Assembly: GCA_024516035.1 (NCBI GenBank)
Contig: CM044956.1
Span: 10,408,176-10,472,175 of the forward strand
Direction: 5' to 3'
From: Bactericera cockerelli
Taxonomy: Eukaryota; Arthropoda; Insecta; Hemiptera; Triozidae
DNA: 64,000 nucleotides
Shown: piece after piece, positions 11,378-21,776 of the stretch
Layout of the letters: every line of letters begins with the position of its first letter
Position numbering within the stretch: position 1 is the stretch's first letter
Program-made: the position numbers and the translations under genes
The notes under the pieces: model-generated
What the model was told of the DNA's origin: nothing
Database searches by the model: none
The model's input: only the letters and a program-made list of their open reading frames with translations

Positions 11378-14300
11378 CTGTAAAACCAAGAAAATTTCAT
11401 CTATTAGGGCCATATTATGAGACAGGATTAAAATTAAGATAAGCCGGAATGTCCATCAACTTGGGCTATAGTGCAATGTAATATGCTAGCAGTACACTCT
11501 CGCCACTCTTTGCTATCTCCTACCATTTCGTCCAAACAATTCGGACATACAGGGTGTATAACAAAAAAGGAGCCAGTCAAAATGTCTCGTCTATGAAACC
11601 GATTTTCAGAAAACCCTGAAACACGTGTTTCATTATAATGCAGGGGGAAACTTTTTCAGGGGGTTTAATTTTTCATACTTTTAACAGGGGCGGCCCCAGG
11701 TGGGTCAACTATTACATTAATTTCTTTTTACTCTGGTAATGCCGCCACTGGTCGTTATTTATACAAGTAACTACTCATTTTTCCTCACGAGGTATGAGTG
11801 GACCCCGAACATCCATGTACAGATCAGAAAAATTCCTGCCCCGCTGGGGATCGAACCCAAGTCACCGTGCGTGCAATGCCTAGCGCGCTAACTCACTCTG
11901 CCACGGTGACTACTACTGTACCTATTGCTGAAAAAACCACACTCTCACTCACCTCCTTGTGAGTGGGATCCACCCCCGCGGGTAACTTGTCCACCTCCTT
12001 AGCCAGCAGACTCTCGTAGGTGTGTTTGGGGCAGGTGGCGAAGTCCTCCACGCCTTGCGTCAGCTTCACCTCCACCTGTAGCATGGGGTTCTCCAGCTCT
12101 ATCTGCTTGCGGAGCTCCTCGTAGGTCTGGTGCTCCTGGAGGTGAAAAATAATAATAATAATAATAAGATATATGTCTTGTCTCCCCTGCACCTCCACCA
12201 AGTCCTCCACGCCTTGTGTCAGCTTCACCTCCACCTGTAGCATGGGGTTCTCCAGCTCTATCTGCTTGCGGAGCTCCTCGTAGGTCTGGTGCTCCTGGAG
12301 GTGAATAATAATAATAATAATATATATGTCTTGTCTCCCCTGCACCTCCACCAAGTCCTCCACGCCATGCGTCAGCTTCACCTCCACCTGTAGCATGGGG
12401 TTCTCCAGCTCTATCTGCTTGCGGAGCTCCTCGTAGGTCTGGTGCTCCTGGAGGTGAATAATAATAATAATAATAATAAGATATATGTCTTGTCTCCCCT
12501 GCACCTCCACCAAGTCCTCCACCCCATGTGTCAGCTTCACCTCCACCTGTAGCATGGGGTTCTCCAGCTCTATCTGCTTGCGGAGCTCCTCGTAGGTCTG
12601 GTGCTCCTGGAGGTGAATAATAATAATAATAAGATATATGTCTTGTCTCCCCTGCACCTCCACCAAGTCCTCCACGCCATGCGTCAGCTTCACCTCCACC
12701 TGTAGCATGGGGTTCTCCAGCTCTATCTGCTTGCGGAGCTCCTCGTAGGTCTGGTGCTCCTGGAGGTGAATAATAATAATAATAAGATATATGTCTTGTC
12801 TCCCCTGCACCTCCACCAAGTCCTCCACGCCTTGTGTCAGCTTCACCTCCACCTGTAGCATGGGGTTCTCCAGCTCTATCTGCTTGCGGAGCTCCTCGTA
12901 GGTCTGGTGCTCCTGGAGGTGAATAATATGAATTCAATTTCAATTTTATTGTACTAAACTCTAAAGGATACATACCGTATGTGTACAAACTTACATGCTA
13001 ATTAACAAATTAAATGAAATCTAAGTTATATATTAAAATAGGTATACTATGTAGGAACAAAGAGCATTTAAATAATTTGAGGACTAGAAAAGAAAAAATA
13101 TATAAACGAAAAACAGAAAAGGAACGAAAAGGTTATGAGAGGGAAACACAGGTATGACTAGAAGGTATGATTGAAGTTTGACTAGCTTAGGTACTCAGGC
13201 TGCCCTGGACCTCGTCAAAGCTATAAGGAGCTAGATCCAGGAGTTGATCTTTTAGGTTTGCTGAATAATAATAAAAACAAAACAAAAAAATTATTTTCTT
13301 TGTGTCATTTTATCCCATAAAATATATAAGACTTGTTTGACTGCTGGAGTAAAGGGACTTTTCAGTCTTACCTCGGCAGTATAAACAAGGTAGGTATATT
13401 CTATATCACAATTTTAGTGGGTTGCGCAGAATTATAGGACTTTTCCGTATCTTTAATATCCCAATATCTTATTTTTGCCTATAGAATTATAGGACTTTTC
13501 CAGAACTTTAATATCCCAAAATCTTACTTTTGCCTATAATTTTCCGCCACTGGTCGCTGCTAACATTAAAGCAGCTACTCATTTTTCCTCACGAGGTATG
13601 AGTGGACCCCGAGGTATGAATAATATGAATAAGTGATAAACAATATTATGTTCAAACTATTGGTCAACCAGCCCTACAACTTAGAGTTGGTATGACTCAA
13701 CATTTTCATCTGGTACTCTTGGAGTTACATAATGAACCATTGATGAACCATCAAATTATTGGTCAACCAACCCTTTAACTTAGATTTGGTATAGATCAAC
13801 ATTTTCGCCTGGTACTCTTGGAGTTAAATAGTATGAACAGTTGATAGACAACATCTTCAAACTATTGGTCAACCAGCACTACATCTTAGTGCGGGGACAC
13901 AACGGAGAAATACTTAAATAAGAAATACTTTGGTGCAAATTTTATATTTTTTAGAATTAATCGCAAGGTGGGGTTTCGTTTTTAAAAAAATGAAGTTCGC
14001 CGCTTGGCCCCGACATGAGGACCGGTAAAAAAAATCGGCCCCATTCTAAAATAAGGTCTAATTACCGTACACAATTTTGAATTTACTGAGAAAGCCCTTT
14101 CAAAAGATATTCAGGGGTTCCAGACTTTACATTGCATACACAAAGTTGGACGCCATTTGCAAACAGTTATATTAAAATAAAATTTGCACCATAGTATTTC
14201 CTATTTAAAGACCTTTCCAAAAATATATCGCAAGGTGGGGGTTCCCCACTCTAAAAGAAGATCTTTTTACCCCGGTTTACCGTACAACATTTACTGCACA

Positions 14301-16256
14301 AATAATAGTAATTTTAAAATTTACTGAGAAAGTTATTCAAGGGTTTCCAGAGGTCTATTATTTTCTCAATAAAAAATAAAATCAAAGAAATCAAGCAAAC
14401 TTGATTGTTTTTCAACCCAAAAGATCCCGCCCATAATTGTTGTTTGTTATCAGATGTTCGAGATTCTTTTTAACATTTTCTCAACAAATCATCGCGCTAC
14501 AAATAGACGAGACAAAATCTCGACGGGTCGCGTCGTGTGAAAAATCACGACACGACACAAAATCCAAGTCTTGTCTCGTTTCAAATTAGAGCTCTTTTAA
14601 AGCGCTTAGAAAGAAGAAGAAGAAGAAAAAAAAAAATAATCAAAAATAGAGCTTTTACCTTCCACAGATCGAAATCCCAGGGCCCGAAGAATCCGGTGAA
14701 GGTGGTGGGCTCATAGCCCTGCTTGATAACCATGATGGGCGTGTCCAGGTCACGATTAGAGGGATCTGCGGAATGTTAGATCAATCTTATTGAAATTGTA
14801 CGCAGTACTTTTCTTAAATATGTACATAATAGAATTTGACGCTCTATTATTAAATTTCTATCTGGCTGGGGGAATATAAACAGGGGGTAGACCAGCAGTT
14901 CTAGTTTTAGTTCCATTAAAATTAAACTCTACCTGCTAAACGGAGCAGTGATAGATTCTTTTTTTCACCAAAAAGGTCACAATTTTTTTCCACCAAAATG
15001 GACTTATTGGGTGAAATATGGGATCTTTGCTGACTTCTATGAAGTTTATAAACTATAAAGAGGGAGTAGACCAGCATTGGCTTGATTCCGGGGGCCCTTG
15101 TCAATTATTAGCCTCCCTGTAAAGACAGTGGTAGAAGTGCTGAGTCATGCCTCCACTGTCTGGCTACCATCGTTCACGATGACGCCGCCCTACGATGATG
15201 ATTATCTCTAGTAAGACATTTTTTATTTGAATGTAAAAGTTACCAAAAGATCACTATAGTAATAATTCCGTATCCGTGTTGTCCGTGAGATACCAATACC
15301 ACAGTGGATAGTGGATTATATGGACGCCCAGATCCTCACCCAGTCTGGCTTGGGTCGGAAACGTATTTTTTAGTTCGGAGGGTACAGATTTTTTGTAATA
15401 AAATTCTGCCCAACCCGGGTATCGAACTCAGGAATTCAGGACCACGGGCAGTAGTCACAACCGTTACACCACGGAGGCTGGCTCCGACGTGATGCCTTGG
15501 CCACTGAGCTACCAGGACTCATTCTGGGGTAGACATTTTGTATTCTCTGTTTTGTCTGTCTTGGTAGCTCAGTGGTAAAGACGGTACTTTGTAAAGTCAG
15601 AGATTTCAGAGTTCATGGGTTTGAAACCCAGCCGGCACATGACATTTTATTCTCCTATTTGGGATTTTAACATAATAATATGCCTTTGCCTTACTGCTGG
15701 AATAATGGGACTTTAATAAAAAACCCAAATAATGGGTCTGTCCCGGTAGCTCAGTGGTAAAGACGGCACTCTGTAAACTCAGAGATTTCAGAGTTCGTGG
15801 GTTCGAAACCCAGCCGGCACATGACATTTTATCCTTCTATTTGGGATTTTAACATAATAATATGTCTTGGCCTTACTGCTGGAATAATGGGACTTTAATA
15901 GTCCTAATCGCACTGTTAGTCATGTGGTTAACGCGCTAGTCTGGGTAATCCAGGTAGCGAAGGGATCTGTTGGTTCGAATCCCACCCAGTGCATGAATTT
16001 TTCCTCATCAATTTGAGTTTGTGACCACATAATAATAAGACTCTGAGGGTTAGGTAGGTAGTAGAAGCTTTGAGCATTAACCTCGCCTGGTGGTTACCTT
16101 CCACTAAAGAGTGTTATTGCACCAAGCTTCTTCAGTTGGTTCAACTTGATTGCCGTCGTCGACTCAGAGGTTCTAAAACTTTTTATGTTAAACAGTGTGC
16201 TACCAACTATACTTTCTTTTCTCCTCTCAACCGTATGATGAGAATTCAAAACAAAT

Positions 16257-16296
<40 letters not shown>

Positions 16297-16980
16297 AACT
16301 ATTAATAATTGTGAATTTAGATATTTTTCATCGTTTTCTTTAAATTTTAATTTAAAATTAACATTTTAATATTTTTTTTTCTATCGTGTTTTAATGTATA
16401 ATGGGCTCTGCTCGTAAATAAATTAATCGGTACACCCGATAATTGCTATTACTATTATAATTGGGCAGTATAAATAAGGCGATATTACTATAATTCTCTC
16501 AAGGCTCACCTGTCTTGAGATACTCTATGGCCTAATCGGGTACTCCTAATCGGGCAGTATAAATAAGGCGATTTTACTATAATATGCGATATGAGCACTA
16601 ACCTCGCCTGGTGGTTACCTTCCACTAAAGAGTGTTATTATTATTATAATCGGGCAGTATAAATAAGGCAATATTATTATTTGCATTTTTTGCTGCAATC
16701 CACCTCATACTGAAAAGTACATTGGACTGCAGTAACTATTAAATATTAAATGAAGAATATGTATGAATATTAAAATAAAATATAATAAAGTTATTGGAAA
16801 AAAAAATATTCTCTCAAGGCTCACCTGTCTTGAGGTACTCTATGGCGAGGTTGGTGGACTGCTTGACCTCCTCATGGTTGGCCCGGGCGCCCATCCACAG
16901 GAAGATGGTGTCCCTGGCATCCAGGAGCATCACATCCTCGGGGGTCAGGTCCTGCTGGCTGAAGTTCATGATCTCCTCCA
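11264..16980 (-). CDS. Villin-type actin-binding protein, 3' part (gelsolin domain 6 and headpiece)
   Basis: Villins cap, sever and bundle actin filaments in the cytoplasm in a calcium-dependent way. Four phase-matched exons were read: 16980-16825, 14765-14659, 12135-11953 and 11377-11264, together 185 aa to the stop. The first two give the end of gelsolin repeat 6: [20 protein letters not shown], then [20 protein letters not shown] and [10 protein letters not shown]. The last two give the headpiece: [18 protein letters not shown], then [11 protein letters not shown] and [16 protein letters not shown], with the conserved LPxWRRxNIKKxxGLF actin-binding end. Gelsolin repeats 1-5 must lie at higher coordinates but are missing, because the N gap at 17273 is followed by unrelated DNA. 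The related fly gene is quail/villin; I cannot tell which orthologue this is. Confidence 0.9.
11742..11910 (-). mobile_element. SINE-C copy in villin intron
   Basis: Head GTCACCGTGGCAGAGTGAGT, B-box GGGTTCGATCCCCAGCGGGG, body TGAGTGGACC/CTCACGAGGTATGAG. SINE-C is a third tRNA-headed family, unlike A and B in the body. Confidence 0.8.
11953..12135 (-). CDS. Villin exon (linker and start of headpiece)
   Basis: 61 codons, phase 0. [40 protein letters not shown] and [20 protein letters not shown]. The first half of this exon plus its acceptor is repeated five more times upstream (12136-12912). I take the copy joined to the headpiece sequence as the true exon, but any of six acceptors could be used. 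Confidence 0.85.
12136..12912 (-). repeat. Five tandem copies of a villin exon 5' part with acceptor
   Basis: Acceptor ends lie at 12135 (true exon), 12294, 12447, 12606, 12759 and 12912, spaced 159, 153, 159, 153 and 153 bp. Each unit holds CACCTCCAG, 31 codons ([11 protein letters not shown]...GVED), about 33 nt ([11 protein letters not shown]) and a short TTA-type microsatellite. All periods are multiples of three, so the whole array stays open in the exon frame. Copies differ by few bases, mainly CTTGTG/CATGCG, so the array is recent. Confidence 0.9.
12930..14658. other. Villin intron, mostly unassigned; SINE-C fragment 13423-13612
   Basis: 13423-13612 is the body of SINE-C (- strand), with an internal 60-bp duplication (AATTATAGGACTTTTCC twice). 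13620-13880 holds three loose copies of ATTGGTCAACCA...ACTCTTGGAGTTA, about 105-120 bp apart. The rest shows nothing recognisable. Confidence 0.55.
14659..14765 (-). CDS. Villin exon (gelsolin repeat 6, end)
   Basis: 107 nt. [20 protein letters not shown] is the family signature (human DPSxRDxDTPxxxVKQGxEP). It ends DFDLWK at GTAAAAG in phase 0. Confidence 0.92.
14870..15215 (+). repeat. Interspersed repeat G
   Basis: Shares long identical blocks with 55345-55650 (+) and 31860-32030 (-): AAAATGGACTTATTG, TATGGGATCTTTGCTGACTT, GAGTAGACCAGCATTGGCTT, CTACCATCGTTCACGATGAC. Unclassified, about 300 bp, no tRNA head seen. Confidence 0.7.
15265..15490 (-). mobile_element. SINE-K (tRNA-headed)
   Basis: The minus strand starts GCCAGCCTCCGTGGTGTAAC and has a B-box GAGTTCGATACCCGGG. 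The body GGGCGTCCATATAATCC is shared with a fragment at 44556-44635. Confidence 0.65.
15558..15720 (+). mobile_element. SINE-A copy
   Basis: CTTGGTAGCTCAGTGGTAAA, then CAGCCGGCACATGACATTTT. It is one of two head-to-tail SINE-A copies; the second starts at 15737. Confidence 0.85.
15737..15908 (+). mobile_element. SINE-A copy
   Basis: TGTCCCGGTAGCTCAGTGGT to TTTAATAGTCCTAATCG. It runs straight into SINE-B (15909), so three SINEs lie in a row. Confidence 0.85.
15909..16108 (+). mobile_element. SINE-B copy
   Basis: CACTGTTAGTCATGTGGTTA, GGTTCGAATCCCACCCAGTG, then the body to CCTCGCCTGGTGGTTACCTT. Best-preserved SINE-B in the window. Confidence 0.85.
16257..16292 (+). repeat. Poly(T) tract
   Basis: An uninterrupted T run of more than 30 bases in the villin intron. 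Confidence 0.95.
16451..16690 (+). repeat. Cluster of SINE-A tail fragments with a villin exon edge copy
   Basis: The SINE-A tail GGGCAGTATAAATAAGGCGA appears at 16455, 16552 and 16653. Between the first two lies a copy of the villin exon donor edge (CTCAAGGCTCACCTGTCTTG at 16498, also 16813). A SINE-B tail is at 16598-16640. Confidence 0.8.
16825..16980 (-). CDS. Villin exon (gelsolin repeat 6, first part)
   Basis: 156 nt, phase 1 in and out. Encodes [39 protein letters not shown] and [14 protein letters not shown]. The 3' edge with donor GTGAGCC recurs as a separate fragment at 16494-16533. Confidence 0.92.
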
Positions 16981-17086
16981 CTGGAATAGTAATAACTAGT
17001 TGATAAAACTCATCAGACAAAAAACCAACAAAATATGTAATGTAAAAAAGATTGGTTCATCATTATTATTATTATTTAACACTTTA

Positions 17087-17272
17087 GTAGCCAGCGTCGA
17101 TGGCATGTTGAATACACCGGTTCCCTTCAGAACACCGAAGTTAAGCGACATCCAGCGAGGTTAAGACTTGGATGGGTGACCATTCAAATTCTAATTCTCG
17201 TGACGCTGGCTTTTCCCGGCCCCACTCAGGCTGGGTGAGGTCAATGTGAGTAGCAGGTTTGTGAGTTTCCTG
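17087..17272 (+). mobile_element. 5S rRNA-headed SINE, cut by the assembly gap
   Basis: GCCAGCGTCGATGGCATGTT ... CACCGAAGTTAAGCGACATC ... GACTTGGATGGGTGACCAT is a 5S rRNA sequence including the internal promoter. It is followed by a non-5S body (GCTGGGTGAGGTCAATGTGA). Confidence 0.88.
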
Positions 17273-17372
17273 NNNNNNNNNNNNNNNNNNNNNNNNNNNN
17301 NNNNNNNNNNNNNNNNNNNNNNNNNNNNNNNNNNNNNNNNNNNNNNNNNNNNNNNNNNNNNNNNNNNNNNNN
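17273..17372. other. Assembly gap (100 N)
   Basis: Exactly 100 N, the usual placeholder for a gap of unknown size. It separates villin intron DNA from the inverted copy of 445-9320. Confidence 0.97.
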
Positions 17373-18879
17373 TCAACAGCTGCATCTGTTAACACTATAC
17401 AATAAAGCACGAAAATAAAATTTGTTTATTCCCTGTATAGATATTTAAAAATAAAAATTCAATGAAATAATTCCCATAGAGAATAATTCTAAACTGATTG
17501 AAAAGAAAATAGATTGAACTGAAAAATATCTCCCTCGGATAAAAAGGACTATCTATTGCACTTTATTGAAAGTCGCAAGGTTATGGAGATTTTCCATCAT
17601 GCCACTTTCAAAACCGTTCTACTAAGCTTGTAAAAACGTTTCTACATATAATTTTGAAAAAATTATAAAAATGACCCCGATAACATTGAAATCAACTAAC
17701 ACATGTTCACAACAACAACAACAAAAAATACTTCCGATTTCTAATATTAGAAAAACATCGGAGTAATTAGGGAAAAAAATATCGAAGATACATAAGCCGT
17801 ATTTTTCTTTCTAACCAAAGTGGATTCTACTAGAATAAAATGGACGACCTGGAAGAAAGTCATTTTTCTTTTGGAAGAGGAAAAATCTTCTTCCAGTTTG
17901 GTTGACCAAAATGGTTCCATTTCTTTTATAGGTAAAATCCATTGTTTATCTTTAAAAGTACCGAAATGCATTTTTCTTTCACGAATAGTGGGGAAGCTAA
18001 ACTGGAAATATTTGGAATAAAATAGAAATATTTGGAAATACCGAACCTGGAAAAAAAATTACCCAAAAGAAAAATACAGCTAAAGATATCAAGTTGTGTA
18101 CTTTAAAGTTGTGTACAACTCAGAGGATAGCGCACTTTTATCTGATCCTCTCTGTCATAGGTTCGATTTCCGTTTAGGGCAGGTATTTTTTGGGACCAAC
18201 AGTAATACTTGAATAGATGGTTCTGTTCTGATCTAATTCTTTCGACTACTTCATGATCAAAGACTCGGTTGAGAATATCTCGGTCAGAAAAATGAAATCA
18301 GAAATATCAAATTAGTTGTGTCGAATTAGTTTAGTTAGTAATATAATATTTTCTATTCATGAAAGACAAATAAAAGAAAGTGTGGAGTTCCTATTAAGAG
18401 AAGTAATACTTAAAACTACTTACTCACTTAAAACACAGTTAAGAAAGTTTAACTTTCTAAGTAAAACTTAAGTAATACTTAAAACACAGAGGTTGGAGCA
18501 GATCATTATCAACTCAAATATTCTCTTGCTGGGGTAGGTTGATAAACAAGGCATATTTATAGTGATCTTTACTACACACCAAAGAAGGCTCCGGTATTTG
18601 AAACTTAATTATTATTATTCTTTTTTCGAGTACGAGATTTTTTTATTGTAAATAGTGGGCTTGTCAGTATTTATTGAGTTTGTCCACGCAGATAAATGTC
18701 GAAAAAATTCACCGATAAGGTCTAGACTCAACTTTTACCAGCTATCCTCAGCAAGAGCTCACTTGAAGTCCACACAATGAGAAAAACAAGAATTGAGCGC
18801 AGTGGAGAAGACTTATAGCATCCTCATATACGAGGAGTGGCAATTAAGTACATACACTGATGCTTCTGAGGCCCGAACA

Positions 18880-19067
18880 AATGAAAGATAGTCAAGTGGT
18901 TAAAGCGCTAGTCTGGTAATCCAGATAGCGTAGGGATCCGTTAGTGTGAAAAAAAATTACTCATTAATTTGAGTTTGTGTTCACATAATAGAGTTTGAGG
19001 GTTTTGTGATAGGAAATGATTTAAGAATTAACCTCGCCTGGTGGTTTCCTTCCAGTAAATAGTATCA
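18880..19067 (+). mobile_element. SINE-B copy (right arm)
   Basis: AGTCAAGTGGTTAAAGCGCT, GGATCCGTTAGTGTGAAAAA, then body to TCGCCTGGTGG; counterpart of 7709-7890. Confidence 0.75.
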
Positions 19068-19257
19068 AGCTCGCCAGGAGGCGAGCGCTCGTCAAGTAGC
19101 ACTCGCCACCAGCCTGTCTTAACACGAAACAGAGTTTATATGTATTTTGTTTTATGATTATTAACGATAACCAAGCGGAGACTGTTACTAAACTGTTGTT
19201 ATTACCCTGGTACAACAGCCAATTACCATAACTGAGATCCGATGCTACGAGGTTCCC

Positions 19258-19775
19258 TACGAGGGGAGTCTCAAAAGTAAGGTTCCCTACGCTATGAACA
19301 TATTTTTATTGCATTGTGTTCAGTAACATCTTATCATTTTTCTGCACAATTCGCAGCTCGATCAATGTACTTTTGGAACCGGGGAAGCAATTTATGTATA
19401 CCCTCCTTGACAAACTGCGTGTCCAAACTAGAGGTCCAAGTACAGACAGCGGTCTTGAGCTCGTCGTCGTTACGGAAGCTTTTCCTGCCAAATAAACTTT
19501 CAGAAACAAGTATGATGGGTGGCCAAAAACTTCCCACCTGAATGAATTAAGGAGATCTTGAGTCTTTCGAGTTTGGACACGCAGCTTTACAAGGAGGGTA
19601 TACAATGTATACATACATTGCTCCCCCGGTTCCAGAAGTACATTGATCGAGCTGGGAATTATGTAGAAGAATGATAGAATGTTACTGAACACAATGCAAT
19701 AAAAATATGTTGAATTCTGTTTTTTTGAGAATTTTTCATAGCGTAGGGAACCTTACTTTTGAGACGCCCCTCGTA
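19258..19775 (-). mobile_element. Fold-back mariner derivative with transposase C-terminus
   Basis: Both ends are mariner TIRs in inverted order (TACGAGGGGAGTCTCAAAAG and TTTTGAGACGCCCCTCGTA). The minus strand in 19334-19537 reads GRKSFRNDDELKTAVCTWTS, KEGIHKLLPRFQKYIDRA, the C-terminal end of a mariner transposase. The right half (19545-19700) is an inverted, decayed copy of the same end, so the element is two opposed 3' ends and has no intact transposase. Confidence 0.8.
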
Positions 19776-19969
19776 TATTAGCAACAGTGTCCAGCTTCAT
19801 TCAAATTAATGAACGAATTAAAAAAAAAAAAAAAAAAATTGGAAAAAAAAAAAGCTTTCTGGAACGACACCTCTACTACGCTCACATCTTGCTGGACGGG
19901 AAATGGTAACAAAAGACATGCAAGGGACGGGGAGAACCAGTGCTCTCGTTGTAGGACATGACCATGTAT

Positions 19970-21585
19970 GGGTCGCATATGAGGTGCAGTACTGTATATG
20001 AGGCACAGTACTGTATATGAGGTGCAGTACTGCATATGAGGCACAGTACTGTATATGAGGTGCAGTACTGTATATGAGGCACAGTACTGTATATGAGGTG
20101 CAGTACTGCATATGAGGCACAGTACTGTATATGAGGTGCAGTACTGTATATGAGGCACAGTACTGTATATGAGGTGCAGTACTGCATATGAGGCACAGTA
20201 CTGTATATGAGGTGCAGTACTGCATATGAGGCACAGTACTGTATATGAGGTGCAGTACTGCATATGAGGCACAGTACTGTATATGAGGTGCAGTACTGCA
20301 TATGAGGCACAGTACTGTTTATGAGGTGCAGTACTGCATATGAGGTGCAGTACTGTATATGAGGCACAGTACTGTATATGAGGTGCAGTACTGCATATGA
20401 GGTGCAGTGCTGTATATGAGGCACAGTACTGTATATGAGACACAGTACTGCATATGAGACACAGTACTGTATATGAGACACAGTACTGCATGTGAGACAC
20501 AGTACTGTATATGAGACACAGTGAGACACAGTACTGCATATGAGACACACTGACACAGTATTGCATATGAGACACAGTACTGCATATGAGACACAGTACT
20601 GCACATCAGTACTGCATATGAGACACAGTACTGCACATGAGACAGAGTACTGCATATGAGACACAATACTGCATATGAGACACAATACTGCACATGAGAC
20701 ACAGTACTGCATATAAGACACAGTACTGTACATGAGACACAGTACTGCATATGAGACACAGTACTGCATATGAGACACAGTACTGCATGTGAGACACAGT
20801 ACTGCATATGAGACACAGTACTACATATGAGACACAGTACACTACCTATACATCATGAGGACCGGGTTCTGTGGTACATAAACAATTGAACATTTATGCG
20901 TCTCACATGAGGTGCAGTACTGCATATGAGACACAGTACTGCATGTGAGACACAGTACTACATATGAGACACAGTACACTACCTATACATCATGAGGACC
21001 GGGTTCTGTGGTACATAAACAATTGAACATTTATGCGTCTCACATGAGGTGCAGTACTGCACATGAGACACAGTATAGTATAGTAGTGCTTTATTTAAAC
21101 TGTCGGCTCAAGACAGGAAGTCCCATTACGCTAACAGTTGCATATACTGCATACTGCATATGAGACACAGTACTGCACATGAGACACAGTACTGCATATG
21201 AGACACAGTACTGTACATAAGACACAGTACTGCATATGAGACACAGTACTGCATATGAGACACAGTACTGCACATGAGACACAGTACTACATATGAGACA
21301 CAGTACTGCATATGAGAAACAGTACTGCATATGAGACACAGTACTGCATATGAGACACAGTACTGCATATGAGAAACAGTACTGCATATGAGACACAGTA
21401 CTGCACATGAGACACAGTACTGCACATGAGACACAGTACTGCATATGAGACACAGTACTGCACATGAGGCACAGTACTGCACATGCGCGCAGTACACTAC
21501 CTATGCATCATGAGGTCAGGACTCTGGTACATCACCATGTACGCGTCGCACATGAGACACAGTACTGCACAGGCGCCGCAGTACA
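19970..21585 (-). repeat. 19-bp satellite array, right arm
   Basis: Same unit as 2638-7310, inverted. 19975-20430 is a dimeric 38-bp form (TGAGGTGCAGTACTG and TGAGGCACAGTACTG alternating); 20440-21480 is the TGAGACACAGTACTGCATA form. A block with ACTACCTATACATCATGAGG and TTGAACATTTATGCGTC is repeated at about 20840-20910 and 20965-21050. There is no MITE here. Confidence 0.93.
21068..21140 (+). mobile_element. Short dispersed repeat L inside satellite
   Basis: ATAGTATAGTAGTGCTTTAT, CGGCTCAAGACAGGAAGTCC and CGCTAAC match 49488-49560. Probably a SINE tail; inserted in the array. Confidence 0.6.
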
Positions 21586-21776
21586 CTACCTATACATCAT
21601 GAGGTCAGGACTCTGGTACATGACCATGTACGCGTCGCACATCAGTCGCTTGGCGTACTCGGGGAGCTGTCTATCATCGCCAATGCTGTTCAGCTGGTGG
21701 GAGCCATCCTCAGACAGCCAGTGAGGGAGGTCGGGACAGGGAACCATCTCCGGGATGTTGTAGCCGTTCCTCTCTC
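21586..21776 (-). CDS. CYLD: CYLD exon 12 (C-terminus and stop)
   Basis: 191 nt ending in TAG. GERNGYNIPEMVPCPDLPHW and CDAYMVMYQSPDLMMYR match the human C-terminal pattern NGFNIPQVTPCPEV...CDAYMCMYQSP. Directly after the stop, a partial repeat of the last coding nucleotides (21509-21560) grades into the 19-bp satellite. Confidence 0.93.

Noticed and set aside
12136..12912. Long open frame with poly-Ile or poly-Tyr runs on the - strand
   Set aside because: It is the translation of the exon-half array through its TTA microsatellite; splice acceptors are present in each unit, so most of it is expected to be intron.
17087..17180. 5S rRNA gene
   Set aside because: The sequence is diverged from 5S and continues into a SINE body that recurs at four other sites; there is no terminator T run after it.
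19778..20842. Similar Cys/Tyr-rich frames of up to 298 codons on the - strand
   Set aside because: Same satellite in the right arm; not a gene.
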